From positions 62,001 to 126,000 of the forward strand of contig DF237094.1 in NCBI GenBank assembly GCA_000708835.1: a stretch of 64,000 nt of DNA, in the 5' to 3' direction. The position numbers were made by a program, and so were the translations under genes. Below are positions 1-13,063 of the stretch, piece after piece. Every line of letters begins with the position of its first letter. Positions within the stretch are counted from its first letter, which is position 1. The notes beneath the pieces were generated by a model, which did not search any database, was not told the DNA's origin, and saw only the letters and a list, made by a program, of their open reading frames with translations. This DNA comes from Klebsormidium nitens. Its lineage: Eukaryota > Streptophyta > Klebsormidiophyceae > Klebsormidiales > Klebsormidiaceae.

Positions 1-3000
1 CAGCCGGGGGTGCCTGCGCTTTGCAGAGCGGGCAGGCCCATTCCTGGTCGTTCGGAAGTGGGGGCGTCTGGGGGGGTAAAACGCAGCGTGTGTGGTACCC
101 CCGCTCGCAGACGTCACAGACGATGATGGCGTGGGTGACGGTTTCTTGCTGGTGGCACATGGGGCACGTGACAGGAAAGTCGACGGAGGAGCGGGGGGAG
201 AGGAAGGGGGCAGTCGCCAGAATCTGTAGGACAGGAACAGATTTCGGAAGTCGAACCCTGTCGAAATTGGCCCGTTTGGAGGCTCGAAACAAATTTAGAT
301 AGAACGAGGCAGCTCGAAATAGGCCGGTGGCAAACTGAAAGAGCTATACCACAAGAGGACTCGTTTTCATGGCAGCAGGCTTTTTGAAGTTCTGATCAAT
401 AAGCGAAAGGCCCCGCATATTTTGTTGGGTTTAATTTGAGCCCGATGTCCTCTCAGAAGAAGAGGCAAGCGAGGGAAAATGCCGTTCAATTTTAGGTTGA
501 CAATGTTGCTCACTAGTGGCTTGTTGCTGCCGCTCCACAAAGTGTAACATACCCACGTTAAAAAGCGCGCAGAGTCTTATTTTGAGTCAAACCGCAGGTC
601 AGAGCTGGTGACCACTTTGTTTAATGTTCAGACATGCAGAGCTCTCCAACTCAGCTCAAGAAAAGGACGAAGCAGAACGATGACGCAGTTCCAAGCGACA
701 CCAACGCAAAGGAGAACAGGTTGTGCGAGCGCGTCGCACCTGCTTCTCGGTCTGAATCGTCACGTGCTTCTGTAGAATGGTCTTCTTCGCCTTCGCCAGC
801 TGCTGCTGGTGCGTCTGGAGGGCCACCGATTGTTGCCGCAGCTGAGACAGCTTCAGCTGAACCTGAAGACAGCGAATGGTAAAGAGGGTTTGAGAGGAGG
901 GTTAGAATTCGAGTTGTGGGCTGCCCAAGAAAGGAGAGTTGCATGCTGTTCGCCTTTCGTTGAGAAGGCTTCTTGCCGTAGCTAGACAGCTTCAGCTGGA
1001 CCTGTAGACGGCGAAGAAAAACGAGAGGGTTTGAGAGGACGGTTAAGAAGCGGGTTAAGGGCTGGCCAAGAAAGGAGAGTCGCATGCTGTTCGCCTTTCC
1101 TTGAAAGCTTTCCTTCCGTAGCCGAGACACCGTTTCCGCTGAAGCTGAGGATGGCAAGCGGGAAAGCGTGGATTTCACCAATGGGTACAAATGGAGGGGT
1201 TAAGCAAGCGTCAGAGGCGGGTCACGATGAAAAATAAAGAAATGGGGTACCAGTTGGCCAAAGAGGGAAGGTTTCGCAAGCGGCTTGTCCTGACTACCCT
1301 TCAGTCGACGGCTCTGCTTTATGGGGTCCATCTTTTAACCTCAGGGCAACCGAGCAAGCCGGTCTCTGGTTTTGCTTTCACTAATAAATCTCTTCCAACG
1401 TTCAAATCTTCTTCATGACCCGTTTTTCAAAGCTCTCATTTAAGGAAGAAAAAGGGAAAGATCGCTCGGCTCACCTCTCTGAGCATCGCCAGCGACTGGT
1501 CCTCCACCTCGCGTTCCTGCGCCATGTAAGCTTCCAGCTGCTGTTGCACCTCCGCTAGCTTTCCGCTGACGTGCTGCTCGATCAGCTCCACCTGCCGGAA
1601 CTGCGTCAGCAGCTGCTGTTGCTCGCGCAAGTGGGCCTGCGTAAGGGTTTACGTGTCAGGTTGAAGAGTGGATCAGCGCTGGTTACCAATCTGACCCTCG
1701 AAGGCCATGTATGCTGAGCTTCGAAACCTCTTCACCAGCAACAGCTGCTGCTATCGTGCGTCTGGACCTGCAAAGCTGGGTTGCAACACGAATTTGAACG
1801 GAAACTTTTGAAGGCTTTAAGTTGGAAAGATCCTGAGTATGTACCACCCGACGCAGTCAAGCGAATTGTCTGTACCTGCCGGGACTGTGACAGCAGCTGC
1901 CACTGCTCGCAAGTGGGTCTGCCGAACGGAAGTAGGTTTCAGTGTTTGAAAGGATATGTAAGCACTAGACGCTGAGAAGGTGCCAACTATGAGGGAGCAA
2001 AGATTGCGAGCAGATTGTCTGCACCTGTCGGAAAAGCGTCTGCAGCTGCTGCTCGCGCAACTGGCATGCGAAATGGGGTTGGCCAGGGGGCCGGCAATCA
2101 GGTAAATAATCATATGTCATGAGTGGCCTACCCCGCGGGAGTGCACTCTGAGTGACCGTTCCAAACGTGCTTTACATGTTGCGCCCTACACAAGGCCACC
2201 GCGAAGGGCAACAGGCAGTAATCACGCAACAATCGCCCCTGGTGGCCAGCACATCAATCTCAATGGTGCGATACATCAATAAAGCTGAAGTTGATCTCGA
2301 TTTCCTCCTGCACCACAATTCCCGTCCAGTCGCGAACACAAATACAGGGAAAACGGGGCGAGCCTTTCCTTCACATCATACCAATATGAGATAAGTGGAA
2401 TCTGCACCGCCTCAAGCCGCACCTCGATCTTCTTCTGCACACTTTTCCGGTCCGGCAGCCCCGTCGGGATCCCCACTTGCCAGGGCGTTTGCTGACCGGC
2501 CGCTCGGAGTTGCTGATCCAATTCGGTTAGGACTTTGCCTTGCCCTGCTGCCAATGCGATGGCAGCCGCTTCCGTGGGAGTGACTTGACCGGCCAGGGGG
2601 GGGCCGTAGCGAACATTCGGGGGGGTCCTTGCAGGGGTTTGGGAGGGGGGTGTCTGGGAGTATGAAGGACCTGTAGGAAAGTGGAAGTGGAAGAGGGTTG
2701 ACAGGATTTCAAGGGGAGGGCGAGGTTCAGTAGTCAAAATAAAACGTTCCTCGAGAGATGTTCGTTTGATTTGTTGCTGTCCAACGTCAAACCGTTTACC
2801 TCAAAGAAGAGTATAGAAGTTTGACGGACAGAAAAGCTGGGCGATCCACGGTTTCGTTGTGTGGTATAGCAGCCATTGCCGAGGAACCGATTTGACACGA
2901 GGACATCAGCAAAGAGTGCACGCTGAGCTCTTGTTACCTCCACCTCCCTAGGGTTGCACAACGTCCGAGGCATCAAGCATATAGAGTTCACGCACCGGTA

Positions 3001-5290
3001 AAGTCAACTGCAGACAAGAGGACCTTCCGAATACAAGCAGCAAATTAATCCTACTGAGGGCCAGGTTGATTCGAACTAGCAAGCCCCAAAGCGTTCAAAA
3101 TCATTGGCAGGGAAGTTCGTTCACTGGAACGGATCGCACCCTCTGAGGACATTCGGTGCACCAATCTGTAACAAAACAAGGTTTGAATATGCAAAGAAAT
3201 CTTTGAGGACTAACCAGTCGCAGGCGTGATTTGACTGCGGGCTCCGGGCGGCTGAGCACCGCCTGCCGTAAGGCTGGGAGCGCCTGTTTGCTTTGCCAGC
3301 AGCTCTTGTGCCGCGAAAGCCGTAAGCGCAGCCACAGAGGGGGAGACCTGATGTAAAGAAGAATGACGAATCCACATTACGAGACTAGAACAGCTCAGGG
3401 CAATTTGCCACAACCTTCCAATTGGCGGTTAGGGATGGCTAGATGACTAATGCATAGCGTCCCACATACTACCCCTTAGAGGGTTTGTAGGCATCAGCTA
3501 TCTGCATTTAAGCTGGTCAGCTGAAGACTCGAATCTGCGGGACCTTACCATTCAAAAATGCTTGTGAATATTGATGCAAAGAACAGTCTGATGCCACAAG
3601 CAGGATTGAGATTTTCAACGCACCGAAAGTCTAACATTGAAGCAACCTGCAGGCCCCCTTACTGTTCACTCACTGACTCTAGCTCCACCGCTTCCTGCGA
3701 AGAAGTGGCACTTTGTTAGTGTCTTCAAATAAAGAATGGATGTTCTTAGTGTCCCTACCTTCCTGGGGATACGGGCTTCTGGGGCCTCTGAGGGATCCCC
3801 CTGCTCGTCAGGACGTTCCTGGACCTCAGCCTCACGCAGACCAAGGCTCCGCAGTGTGTGGTCAATCTGCACAATCAAGCACCAAAGGTTGACACACAAG
3901 CCGGACAGCAGAAACTGCACCTTAGGGAACAAGGACACTCGGTAGCCAGTTGCGATATAACAAGTGCATGACATGAGAGAAAATCTGGCCGCTAAGAGCA
4001 ACCATAAATCTTTGCAAGGCAAATCGTTTAATTGTGCTTTTCAAAGGCTGGAGCTCTGTCAAACACAGCACGCTTGCAAGTCAACTAAAACTTGATGCTT
4101 GAGCCAACAAGGCATGAGAGGTTCTGGCTCCTTCCTGATCTTTCGATGCGCAGGAATCACCATAAAAGCTCCTCACAATTGAAACACAGACAGGCCCACT
4201 TCAACTGAAATCATCTACAGCGCTTGGGCAGGCAAGCAATCAATCCTCAGCACTGCACCGGCCAGGTTGAAATGATCATTGGACTTAGTATCTACCAAAC
4301 ACATTTTTGTGGCGTTTTGAAAGCAATTACACTTGATGTATTCTGAATTCCTGAAAGCAACAACAGCAAGAAGACACTCACCGCCCGTTTGGACACCAGT
4401 TCGTTTGGAAGCGTTTTTGACGCAAGGCGATAGACATTCTCGTAGGCCTCCGCCATCAAGTTATCCTCCACCTCGGTTGGGGGCCGCCCAGCGCGCACCT
4501 TGGCCAATTGAGATAGTGTCAAAAGGATGACAGACGTGCGGTCCAACAGAGCCTCATCGTTGTTGACACTGTTTCTCACGCCGTTGTCTGGAAAACTTCC
4601 CCTGCCCTGATTGGTTCCTCCTTCCCTGTCAGCGCTTGCATCAGCTGAATGCGTGTCTGCTTGAAGCGGTGTGCCAGAGCGGTGTGCCACCTCATATGCT
4701 GACTCGTTTGGAGTTCGCTGGTCCACATGCTCATCAGGAGGGCCTGCACCTTCAGAGAAGCCAGTCTCATATGTGCGGCCCTCCTTTGCAACAACTCCTC
4801 CATCAGCACCACCATTTGTGCCGCTTTCAGACTGCCCAGGCATATCCTCAATGGCCTCTACGCCATCACGTGGACTTTTGGTGTCCTCAGGCACCTCTGG
4901 CACAGCAGTCTCCGCTTCAGGAGTCATCGTTTCTGCTTCCTGCGCAGGAGTGCCTGGCAGGAGTTTAAAGTCGGTCGCTGTCGGTGTTTCATGCTGCGGT
5001 ACAGTGTCTCTCCCATCGGCGCTAGTCACTACATGCTTAGCTGGCCGGCTTTCCTCCTCAGTGTCAGAAACTCGTTTGCGTTTTGCACCAGCAGTGTCTG
5101 AAGCCACTCTATCAAGAACACGCTGCAACGCAGGCAGGGCGACGTTGAGCTCTTTCAACAAGCTTCCTACTTCAGCCAGAGTGACAGAAGCGATGACGTC
5201 GGTGTTTTCGCCGTCTGACTCTCCTAACTCTCCCAACTTTCCATTTGGAGGAGCTTCCTCCATTGCTGCTGAGACCTGCACCTCCGCCAT
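1..5290 (-). CDS. PHD-finger, coiled-coil nuclear protein (3' end cut by window edge)
   Basis: Seven exons on the minus strand keep one reading phase: 5290-4382, 3866-3759, 3347-3215, 2670-2408, 1636-1475, 862-740 and 223-1 (continuing outside). Exon 1 (303 codons from ATG at 5290) is acidic and low-complexity, with a basic AKRKR stretch that could be a nuclear signal. Exon 4 is Pro-rich, then Gln/Glu-rich. Exons 5 and 6 are coiled coil (REQQQLL, VQQQLEAY, QLAKAKK). Exon 7 holds a PHD finger with the full Cys4-His-Cys3 pattern: CPMC, 12 residues, CDVC, ERGYH, TRC, then WACPLC. PHD fingers read histone H3 tail marks, so a chromatin role is likely. The exact family is not recognised. About 640 residues are visible. 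The exon 4 donor at 2408 is the least certain junction (GAG|GTGCGG nearby also keeps phase). Introns around exons 5 and 6 carry decayed copies of those exons. Confidence 0.8.
824..1160 (-). repeat. Tandem copies of the exon 6 acceptor end of the PHD gene
   Basis: Two further copies of the start of exon 6 (true exon 862-740) lie upstream in the gene sense, at about 960-1010 and 1120-1155, with a period near 133 bases. The intron sequence before each is repeated too, including a block with GCATGCTGTTCGCCTTTC. The middle copy keeps an acceptor-like CTACAG before GTCCAGCTGAAGCTG. Both extra copies lose the frame within a few codons. They read as decayed duplicates, not used exons. Confidence 0.75.
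1838..2075 (-). repeat. Two decayed copies of PHD-gene exon 5
   Basis: The start of exon 5 (true exon 1636-1475, beginning AHLREQQ) recurs on the minus strand at about 1925-1850 and 2070-2015. The farther copy still reads QLREQQLQTLFRQVQ after an AG. The nearer reads THLRAVAAAV and has drifted more. Spacing is roughly 150-290 bases. Neither continues into the rest of exon 5. They look like tandem duplicates of an intron/exon junction that have lost function. Confidence 0.7.
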
Positions 5291-5790
5291 TTGGCTGGCC
5301 TGTCAACGTGGCAAGAGAAGGGATCAAGATCTTGGGAAATCTTCTCGGCTGCAACCTGTGCCTCCAGAGCAGCTCAAGCCGATGCCAATGCTACAATGCT
5401 TAGCGAAGTCGCGCATGGCAGGCCAGCGCCCCTTCGCGCCACTTCAAGTTCTACTACCTAGCTAGAGAGTGCAAACTGCAGACTGCAGACCTTGAATGTT
5501 TGAGCTGCTCGAGCGGGATCACGCTTCAAAACCCGCAAACCCGGCCGGCAAATGCGATCGCGCGCGGCCGCGCAGTCGCTGATCAATCGACGATATCGGA
5601 CCCCGGCCGGAACGCCGGCGGCCTAGACGGTAAAGCTGCCCGGCCAGACTGAGAAATCGACATCCAATAGTGAGGACAGGGAAAAGCTATCTGACTGAGT
5701 ATGCGAACAGCACGTCCCTGATCAACCCATCTTTACTTGAGTATATTTGCCAGCTGGCCGCGAGCACGTCAGTACATCGCCGCGGCAAGC
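5291..5790. promoter_or_regulatory. Head-to-head intergenic region of the PHD gene and gene B copy 1
   Basis: These 500 bases separate the PHD-gene ATG (5290, minus) from the putative gene B start (5791, plus). The segment from about 5500 on is GC-rich (GCGCGCGGCCGCGC core) and closely matches 14215-14340 in front of gene B copy 2, so part of the upstream region was duplicated with gene B. No TATA box or other core element is obvious. Confidence 0.4.
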
Positions 5791-8700
5791 ATGATGGCGC
5801 CGTTTCAATGCGCAGCTGTGATCCAGGCAGAAGACTTGGGCGAAAGCAGGTAGGCCAGCCCCCATTGATACCCGATGTCCCGTGAGATGGCTTGAACTAA
5901 ACGGCAGGAAGACTCTACGTCGCTTTCTCGCTTGACCCAGCAGGTTTTGCTCCATGAACTGTCTGCCACCAGATTTGCAGGGACGTGCTACATGTGCAAA
6001 AGATCAATGGAGCGTCTTACAGCAGTCTTACTATGTTGACTGCGTTTTTCTTTGCTTCCAAAACTAGTACTTCGCGATGTCGCAAAAGCTAAAATCCGAG
6101 TGGTTGGTAAGAGTGTCAGTCTTTGAACAAAAGCCCCTGTGAGGAAGGATCCGTGGAGTCCACGATGTCGATCCTACTCTTCAGCGACTGGGATTGAACG
6201 GACATGAATAAATTTGAACTACCTGAGTTTCATTCACTGCCCCCTGATTATATTAAGTTACTAGATTAGTAGAGGCCCCCTAGAGGCCTTTTGGCAGCTA
6301 TTCAATAATGAAAGACGGTTGAATAACTTCGTAGTCTGGCAGGAGGGGAGCAAGAGGACGGAAGTTTTTAGGAAGTTTTTCCCACCTTCGATCTGATTAT
6401 ACCTCTTCCGCTGAAGGATGTGATTAACCACGAGATGTACCTTGCGGGAATCCGTTACTCATTCTGTCACACTTTCTTGTGGCAAGCATTCATCGACTCT
6501 CCTGCAGCACCATCGAGGATCATAAAGCAGATGGACTCGACGAAATCGAAGCTGGTAATGACGTACAACTCATATGATCCGGTTCCAACTGGGCTGACTC
6601 CTCTCTTGTTAAAAGTGGATCGAGCTGGATGTCGACAATCTAGACGTCCAAAGAGTCTGATTAAATTTCAACCAAAATGTTAACCGTAATTTAAGTAGAG
6701 TCTCACTCAACTTCAACTCGGGTGTAACTGAAACTTCCTGCCTCACATTCCAGGCTGGAGGAATATACGAAGGCCTTCAAATGCGCACAGCAACGGTTCC
6801 AGGAGCAGATCAAGTCTGAAGAGCGATTGGAGGAGCCCTTTCACACGGGCATCTACATGACTGTCGACGAGTTTCGCCGGTGGCAGACTCCGATCAGCCC
6901 CACCCACGAAAACGTTGTGTGGCTACACCAGGGGGAGGTGCTCATATTGGGCAGCTGAGAGAGTCCGGTGCTGATTGCAAGGACGGCGCTAGACTCAATG
7001 CGCGAGGCGGTTCATCAAAATGAGAAACTTGGTACGTCTGTAGCTCGAGCGTTGAGGAAAGCTCGGTCGTGTTGGGGTCTTTCGATACCTGGCAAAGCGA
7101 ACTAGTGTGCGACAGAATCTTGTCATCTTGGCAGGAATCGAAGAGGTTACTGTGCGACCGTGAATTGGCTCCTGGGAAAAGCTTTGAGACGAACCTGCTT
7201 TGCCCAAAAAGGACTACTTGCTGGAATGACGGCGGAAGCCTTACGTCAGCATGCCCCTGGCCTTATTCTCGTGGCAAGCATCACAGAAGCGGAACAAGAT
7301 TCTCTAAGCTTGCGAAGGGCAACCCTTTTGGGCCGTTTCCGACTGACCAAGATCTTTTTGAGCAACTAAAGTTCGTGAGGTTGCACGAACACAAAGTGCT
7401 GGGTATCTGGTGACTGGGAAAGTTTCTCAAAGTTCAAGTGTGCTTACGCAAAAGTCGTTTTCGTGCAGTGGCCACAGGGCCGCTCGGGCGGATCCCGATT
7501 CGCGAGTTCAGGGCTCGTTTTCGCGCCACCTCTGCTTTCTACGAATGTTCAAAGGCTGCTTGCCACCTGTCCTGGAAAGTGGGCGATCGTAAAATTCCGA
7601 ATATTGCCCTGCACGCTTTTGAACCCTGGGCGGCGCGGCCTTTCATGCAAGCCTTCGGCCTCGGGTGAGTTTCTCGAGGATTCGCTCTACGTAGGAACCT
7701 GCAGATTTCTTTGGACTTTGTACTGGAGAGCATAAAAGCACGGTCAAATACTTTTCTTCAGATGGTGCATCAAAGGGCAGAGCAGTGGGCTTATAATCCT
7801 TACAGCTTGGTAAGCAAAGGTCTTTTTCGTAGTCTTCGAGTTCATCTGGTTCTGCGTGAGCTGGATTAGAAAGTTTGAGTCTTACTGAAATTCAATCCGG
7901 GTGACAACGTTGCACCCGCTCTACGGGCTGAACATTTGTACAGGCGTCGACCCAAGAACTTTTACCACTTCATATCGAGGTTCATTCGACGCACGTAAGG
8001 AATCAGTATCCGAGACAGAATCCGACATGATTCCGATTGAATTTAGAAAGTCCTTTCTGTACCAAGCGGGCTTCAAACTGGGCGAGTCGTAAGTGTAAAC
8101 ACTTTCGTTGTTTCATAACTCACCGATGCGGAGCACCTGTCTTTTCTACAGTCTCGACGTCCTCCTTTGACCGAAATTCGTGTGTTTTGGAAGCAGGCTC
8201 CCAATTGCAACGGTATCAAATTCTATCGTTGTAGGATCTTAATTCGGGAGCTTTCTCACTTCCACTCGTTTCAACGCCCTTCTTTCGCAGATTCATGGAG
8301 GCCTTTCCCAAATGCAACGTCTTTCTGGGCTTCTCTCCGAACCCCACCTCTGTTCAGGCGTTTGCCATGGGGCGCGATCCCGCGGATCCGAGCGCAGAAC
8401 CGGTCGTGCAAACCGATTTGAAAGCCGACGAACTCTCAGTCCCTCTAGCGGTCATCTTTCAGGAGGGAGGGAGAATCTTCCTGACAAGCTGCAGGTGAGC
8501 TCACACACGGCCGTCTCAGTGGGAAATTTTGACAGCTGTACAAGCGCCCGGGGGACTGGGGGGGTTAGTCCTGGATTAGGACGGGTGCGAATGGAAATGC
8601 ATGAATGGGTTCTTATTAGGGTTCAGAGTTTCACTTTGTTGAGCCCTGGGCCCGCCCTGGGCTTCTAGCTGAGACTCTTTGCTCTTCAAGCGCGTTCATT

Positions 8701-9180
8701 TGGGAAAGTCAACCCCCGCAAGACTTGTCGCTTTATGCGGACAGGAGGTTTAGGAACGGCTCCTGGCATGCCGCAATTCTGGATGCGTCTCAAACTGAAC
8801 TACGTGAGTGGGAAGTCGGCGAGGTATTCGTCTTCGCATACCCGCGCTCAGTGGAGCTGGCACACAATATTGACTGGCGCGCAAGCGTTCTCCGACGCGT
8901 TGCTGAATGCGCAGATCAGGCCTCGTGAAGCAGCTGATTGCAGATTGTTCAAGTGCCGCGCCAATCTGAGGCACTCAACAAAACAGCAGTATGAGGAGCT
9001 TCCAGATTGGTCAGACCTGGCATTACTGGGCTCATCATTGCAATAACGCGACTCTTCTTGGCATTCTCCTTCTTGACAGGCGAGTGCCGATCTTAAGATG
9101 TAACGCTGGACCTGAAAGTGGCCCACCTGGACTACTTAGAATGGCTCGGGTATTACCTCAACGGATGGCCGCCAGAATAG
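5791..9180 (+). pseudogene. Gene B copy 1: unrecognised multi-exon gene, inactivated by a nonsense codon
   Basis: Exons were inferred by comparison with copy 2 (14570-17860): 5791-5849, 6754-7031, 7469-7664, 8291-8494, then about 8694-8927 and a terminal piece near 9080-9180. Phases agree across the first four junctions. Exon 2 reads well (FHTGIYMTVDEFRRW) but has an in-frame TGA at 6956-6958 where copy 2 has TGG. Exons 3 and 4 are open (for example FLGFSPNPTSVQAF). The terminal piece, ending YYLNGWPPE-stop, is out of frame because of about two extra bases near 9085-9100 relative to copy 2. I recognise no family. The protein looks soluble, without signal or membrane segments. The long second intron (7032-7468) holds an open stretch at 7160-7369 of unknown meaning. 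Confidence 0.6.
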
Positions 9181-9194
9181 GGAGCGCGTGAAGC

Positions 9195-10680
9195 ACGATG
9201 GATGAAAGTAGCTGGATAGAATAGTTGAAATGTTTGACAAAGCAATGTTCAGATATCAGCCATTTTTCGCGGCTGCTAGTATGAGCAACCGAGTTGTCAG
9301 ATCTTCGTGCATATTTTGACAGTTTGTACGGCTATTGGACGAAACCTTCGTCAACTCTTACCCTCTTCGTGCAGATAAGGGGGAAAAGTGGGGCATCGGA
9401 GCACCGTCAGAATAGCGGCGAAATAAGATCGAAGCAGAACTTCCACAACCCGCCTCTTGACCCGTTGATGCCAGAATAAGCGATGCAATCGTCATAAACC
9501 TGGCGGCTTTCAATTAATTCGTTGTTTTCACACATTCACACTGTGCTTAAGTAATTACGTGCCAGGTCGATCAATGACATCAGACTTTCAATGGTGATCA
9601 CGTAAGTCGTAGAAGATACTGAGGTTAGTACCCCAGTGTGAGCTCGAAGGCAGCTCAAGCCTAGACGCTGCACTGTGCACGCGTGCATTGGTGCATACTG
9701 ACTATAATCAGTCTGTACACAACGGTGACCAAGATGCGCGGCAGGTTTGAAAAAGTATTTCGTGACAGGAAGATATATGGCGCCAGTAACATGGAAATAT
9801 ACTGGCTAGCTTGGCGCTCGAGCGGCATGCGCCGGCCACAGTCATCAGAGTCCGACCGTCGAGGTTTTCACCGAAATTGATTGCGCAATGTATTAGCTAG
9901 GAGAATGTATACATCCGTTCAACTTTCGATTTCGGCCCGGAATCAATTCCACATCTTTGCCTCAAGGAACCTTAAGAATTTTCGTGATCGTGCCTATACC
10001 TAGACTTTCATATCATCACTGAGTCATGTCTGAACATCACAGAAATGAAATGTCGGCCTACCACATGCGCCACACCTTGCCTCATCCGTGCCAGACTGTC
10101 GCAATCGTGAAGCTCATGACTCATAGCCTTCAATGATTGACTTGCATGGCATTAAATAGAAAACGGTTTCGGCCTCACTGAGCCGCTAATGCGCTATTAC
10201 ATCGTTCCCGCACCTTATCATTGTTGCAACGGCAGTTTTCTGTCTCTAACATCATTGTCCCCTCACGAAAAGGCTCCCTTCAACGTAGCACTTACGATTC
10301 TGCTTGATCCGGGCAGCGCAGCGAGCGAGTCTGTACCAGAAGAAGCCAAACAACCTCATCAAGACGCTCATTATTGAACCCAACGCACCGAGACACCACC
10401 GAAGAAATGCGAAGTACTGCACGCTTGTGACATATTGATGTCTCGAGATCTTGCAAGAGCCTAAGACATCACAGACTACGAGCAAGTCGCGTTAGCACGT
10501 CGTCGTTAAGACACAGCTGAAAAATTCAAAACGGTATCCCTTCGCAAGGTCGTTTGGAGAGTCGGCGTCAACCAGCTTAGTCTTTCGTCCGAATGCTACT
10601 TAACGAAGCAATCAGCCTTATCTGGGCCTACCCAACTTTCATTCAAACCGTTTCCTCGCGCGAGCGGGGCAAGAAGGGAC
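9195..10680. other. No gene recognised
   Basis: This AT-richer stretch lies between gene B copy 1 and the first FDH relic. Only short open frames are present, with no recognisable motif on either strand and no clear repeat. Confidence 0.5.
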
Positions 10681-10684
10681 GGCT

Positions 10685-10850
10685 AAGAGACTTCCGGCTT
10701 TGCGAACGGTTCAGAATGAAGAAGAAAGCCGAGGGGGATCCCCAGAAGTTGCCACGTGGCGGAGCTGACTGACCTCGGCCTCGAGCGTCATTCTCGACAA
10801 TTGGAGAATGAGGCGGGGGCCAGGTTGACAGCTGGCAAGTGATGTCGAGC
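10685..10850 (-). pseudogene. Formate dehydrogenase relic 1 (exon 8 and part of intron 8)
   Basis: The segment aligns by eye with FDH1 at 29470-29621 and FDH2 at 36425-36579. Shared blocks are the intron part (CGGCTTTG, then TTCAGAA), the block GCCACGTGGC, and the exon start CTGACCT followed by CTCGAGCG-like sequence. The exon part (about 10774-10845) is strongly diverged: the conserved His-Leu-Ser-Gly-Thr-Thr coding stretch is lost. No flanking FDH exons could be recognised with certainty. Confidence 0.55.
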
Positions 10851-13063
10851 TACAAGCTGGTGCTGACGAGGTGCTGACGTCGGTCTCTCGCTCCAAACCA
10901 AACCGGAGCCGCCCATGAGCGTCATGAGCCGTCCACTGGTGGAAAGAGAGGGTTGGTTAGCAAGTGAATTGAAGGAGCTCTTCCTAGAGAAAGTGGAAGG
11001 GATGCAATAGCCGGTGATGAAAAAAGCAGAGAGGGCTCTCGTATTTAATGGGTAAAACAGAGCAAGAGCGCGGTATGTTCCTGTCAAATTACATAAAGAC
11101 GACGTCCATTCAAAATTCTATCTAGTCGGCACACACAGCGAGACGTGTAGATCGGAGCACAAGGCCTGTTCGATTTCACGACAGCGTGGACGTGCAGGTC
11201 ACGACCCTCGTCGAGCTGCCTCTAAAAACCTTGTTCGCCAAAAGTTGGACGTGTCTGGCGCCTTGGATATGCCCAATTGGTCACAACTGAGATCTTCGAG
11301 CAAGCTACTTCGAGTACCTTCGAAAAGGTACACGGAAAGTCGCTCCTAAAGCAATCAGCGTCTTGCCATCGTGCGCCGTCCATTCCTCTTCCCGCTGGAC
11401 GTCGTTCGCGATCGAAGAAGTATGGGACAAGGCAACATGCAGCCCAAGACGCGGGACACGTGAAAGGTGTGGCAGAAAGCAAAGCCGGATGACAGTCGTT
11501 TATCAAACGAGGAGAAACTGCCAAAGCGGTGGCTGTGCTCACGCTTGGATGGAAAATAACAGCCGCGGTAGCGTCTGGTAGGTGAGCTTCTGCGGGTCCG
11601 GGATTCGGCGATGGTGTGTGAGAAAAAAGTTTTTCGTCATGCTTGAGAGATGCTGGCGAGAGGAGCGCGTGGAAGCGGCACCGGGACGCCGGAACTGCTC
11701 CACGTTCACCCAGGAACAGCAGGGACTCGACCGCCACAACGCGCCTCTGCACGAGAGGAAGTGACAGTCATGATCTAAGAGCACTGACAAAAATTGGAAG
11801 GGTTTGGAGCTAGCTGCTGAGCTCGCACATGCTGTTATCGAGGGACCTCTCAAAGCGCCCTGAACTTGGTGCATATAGGTGCCAGGCAGAGTCTCGGCCA
11901 AGAAACAACTGAGCCCCGATGTCACAGTGGGCTGCACATTCTTAGCCCGTGTTCAGCAGAGTAAGGCCCAGCCGCTGAGCAACAACTTCTGGGCCAGCTT
12001 AGCTGTGAGGCGTCTTCTGAGCTGCGGAGTGAACCATGGGTCCTCGTAGAACTTCCAAGGAGTAAAAGGAAAAACGGAGTATGTTTGAGGAAGCATAGGA
12101 ATGGCTTGTGTGAGGCAACCTTTGAACGTCCTCATCCCTCACCTCAAACTCCATCGAGCTGTGCACACGCGCGGTCGCCTGCGCGCTCGGGTGACCTTGA
12201 TTCCCCAAGCCTCGTGGGCAGGCATACATTTCCACTGGGAATCGCCAAGAGCGAACGACAAGCGCCGCAGGTCACCCTTCCCACAGCCGCTGCTGTTGCA
12301 GAGAGCGCAGATGCCGCGGCCGTCTTGGACCGGAACTCCTTCAGGCCCGCGGGATGCGCGCCAGCGCAGACCGACTGTGATACCAGTACTGCAGAGATGG
12401 AAGCGAATGTTGTCAGGCGCAGGACTGATAGCGCGACGGCAAGGGAAGCTCCAGGCGGCTTTTCTAGTCAGCGGAAACAGCTTGCGTTGCGGTGCCTCCG
12501 CTGTGGCAGCAGCATGGCAGCCGCTGCATATATGGTTCGGTTATCATATCATGAACCGAATCGGAAGGAACCAACTATGGCTTACAGTCTCACAGAAGAG
12601 TGGCCATCACATTGTACGAGGACTGGTGGTGTTTCTCAAAACCCCCTAAAACCCTTGGTCGACAATGCATCGTTTGACAAGACGAATGTTGCTACAATTT
12701 TCGTCTTTTGCCAAGCCCTCGTACTCTGAAGCCCTCGTACTTCTAGAACATCAGCGTTTGAGTTGGATCCGAAGTCACAAAGAGGGGGAAGATACATGCA
12801 GTCTTTCCAAAGACGCTGCTCACATGAGACGATTTGATGATGACGGTGATGTCCCAAGCGGACACCTTGTTCAAAGGGCTCGCTCACACCTGGCAGCGAG
12901 AGTGCTGGAACAAAGGGTGTTGTCTTTGGAGTAGGCGCTTTACTCATGCATGCCAGCCAGGCCAGATAGATTCAGGCATCCTGGTCAAACCCTGGAGAAT
13001 CATCTGTTTCAAGCTGGAAGTACTACTTTCTAAAACGAGCGCGAGAGCGAGAGCTCTCAGAAA
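10851..13063. other. No assigned gene; one unexplained open frame at 12085-12729 (+)
   Basis: Nothing in this interval matches a family I know. The longest open frame is 214 codons at 12085-12729 on the plus strand. It is Ala/Arg-rich, has a CLRCGS motif and no clear domain, and two other frames are also open over the same GC-rich DNA, so it may be chance. Minus-strand frames at 11222-11937 are equally featureless. Confidence 0.35.

Noticed and set aside
12085-12729. 214-codon plus-strand frame as a gene
   Set aside because: Other frames are open over the same bases, there is no domain or presequence, and nothing similar is seen in the duplicated unit 2. It is left as unassigned.
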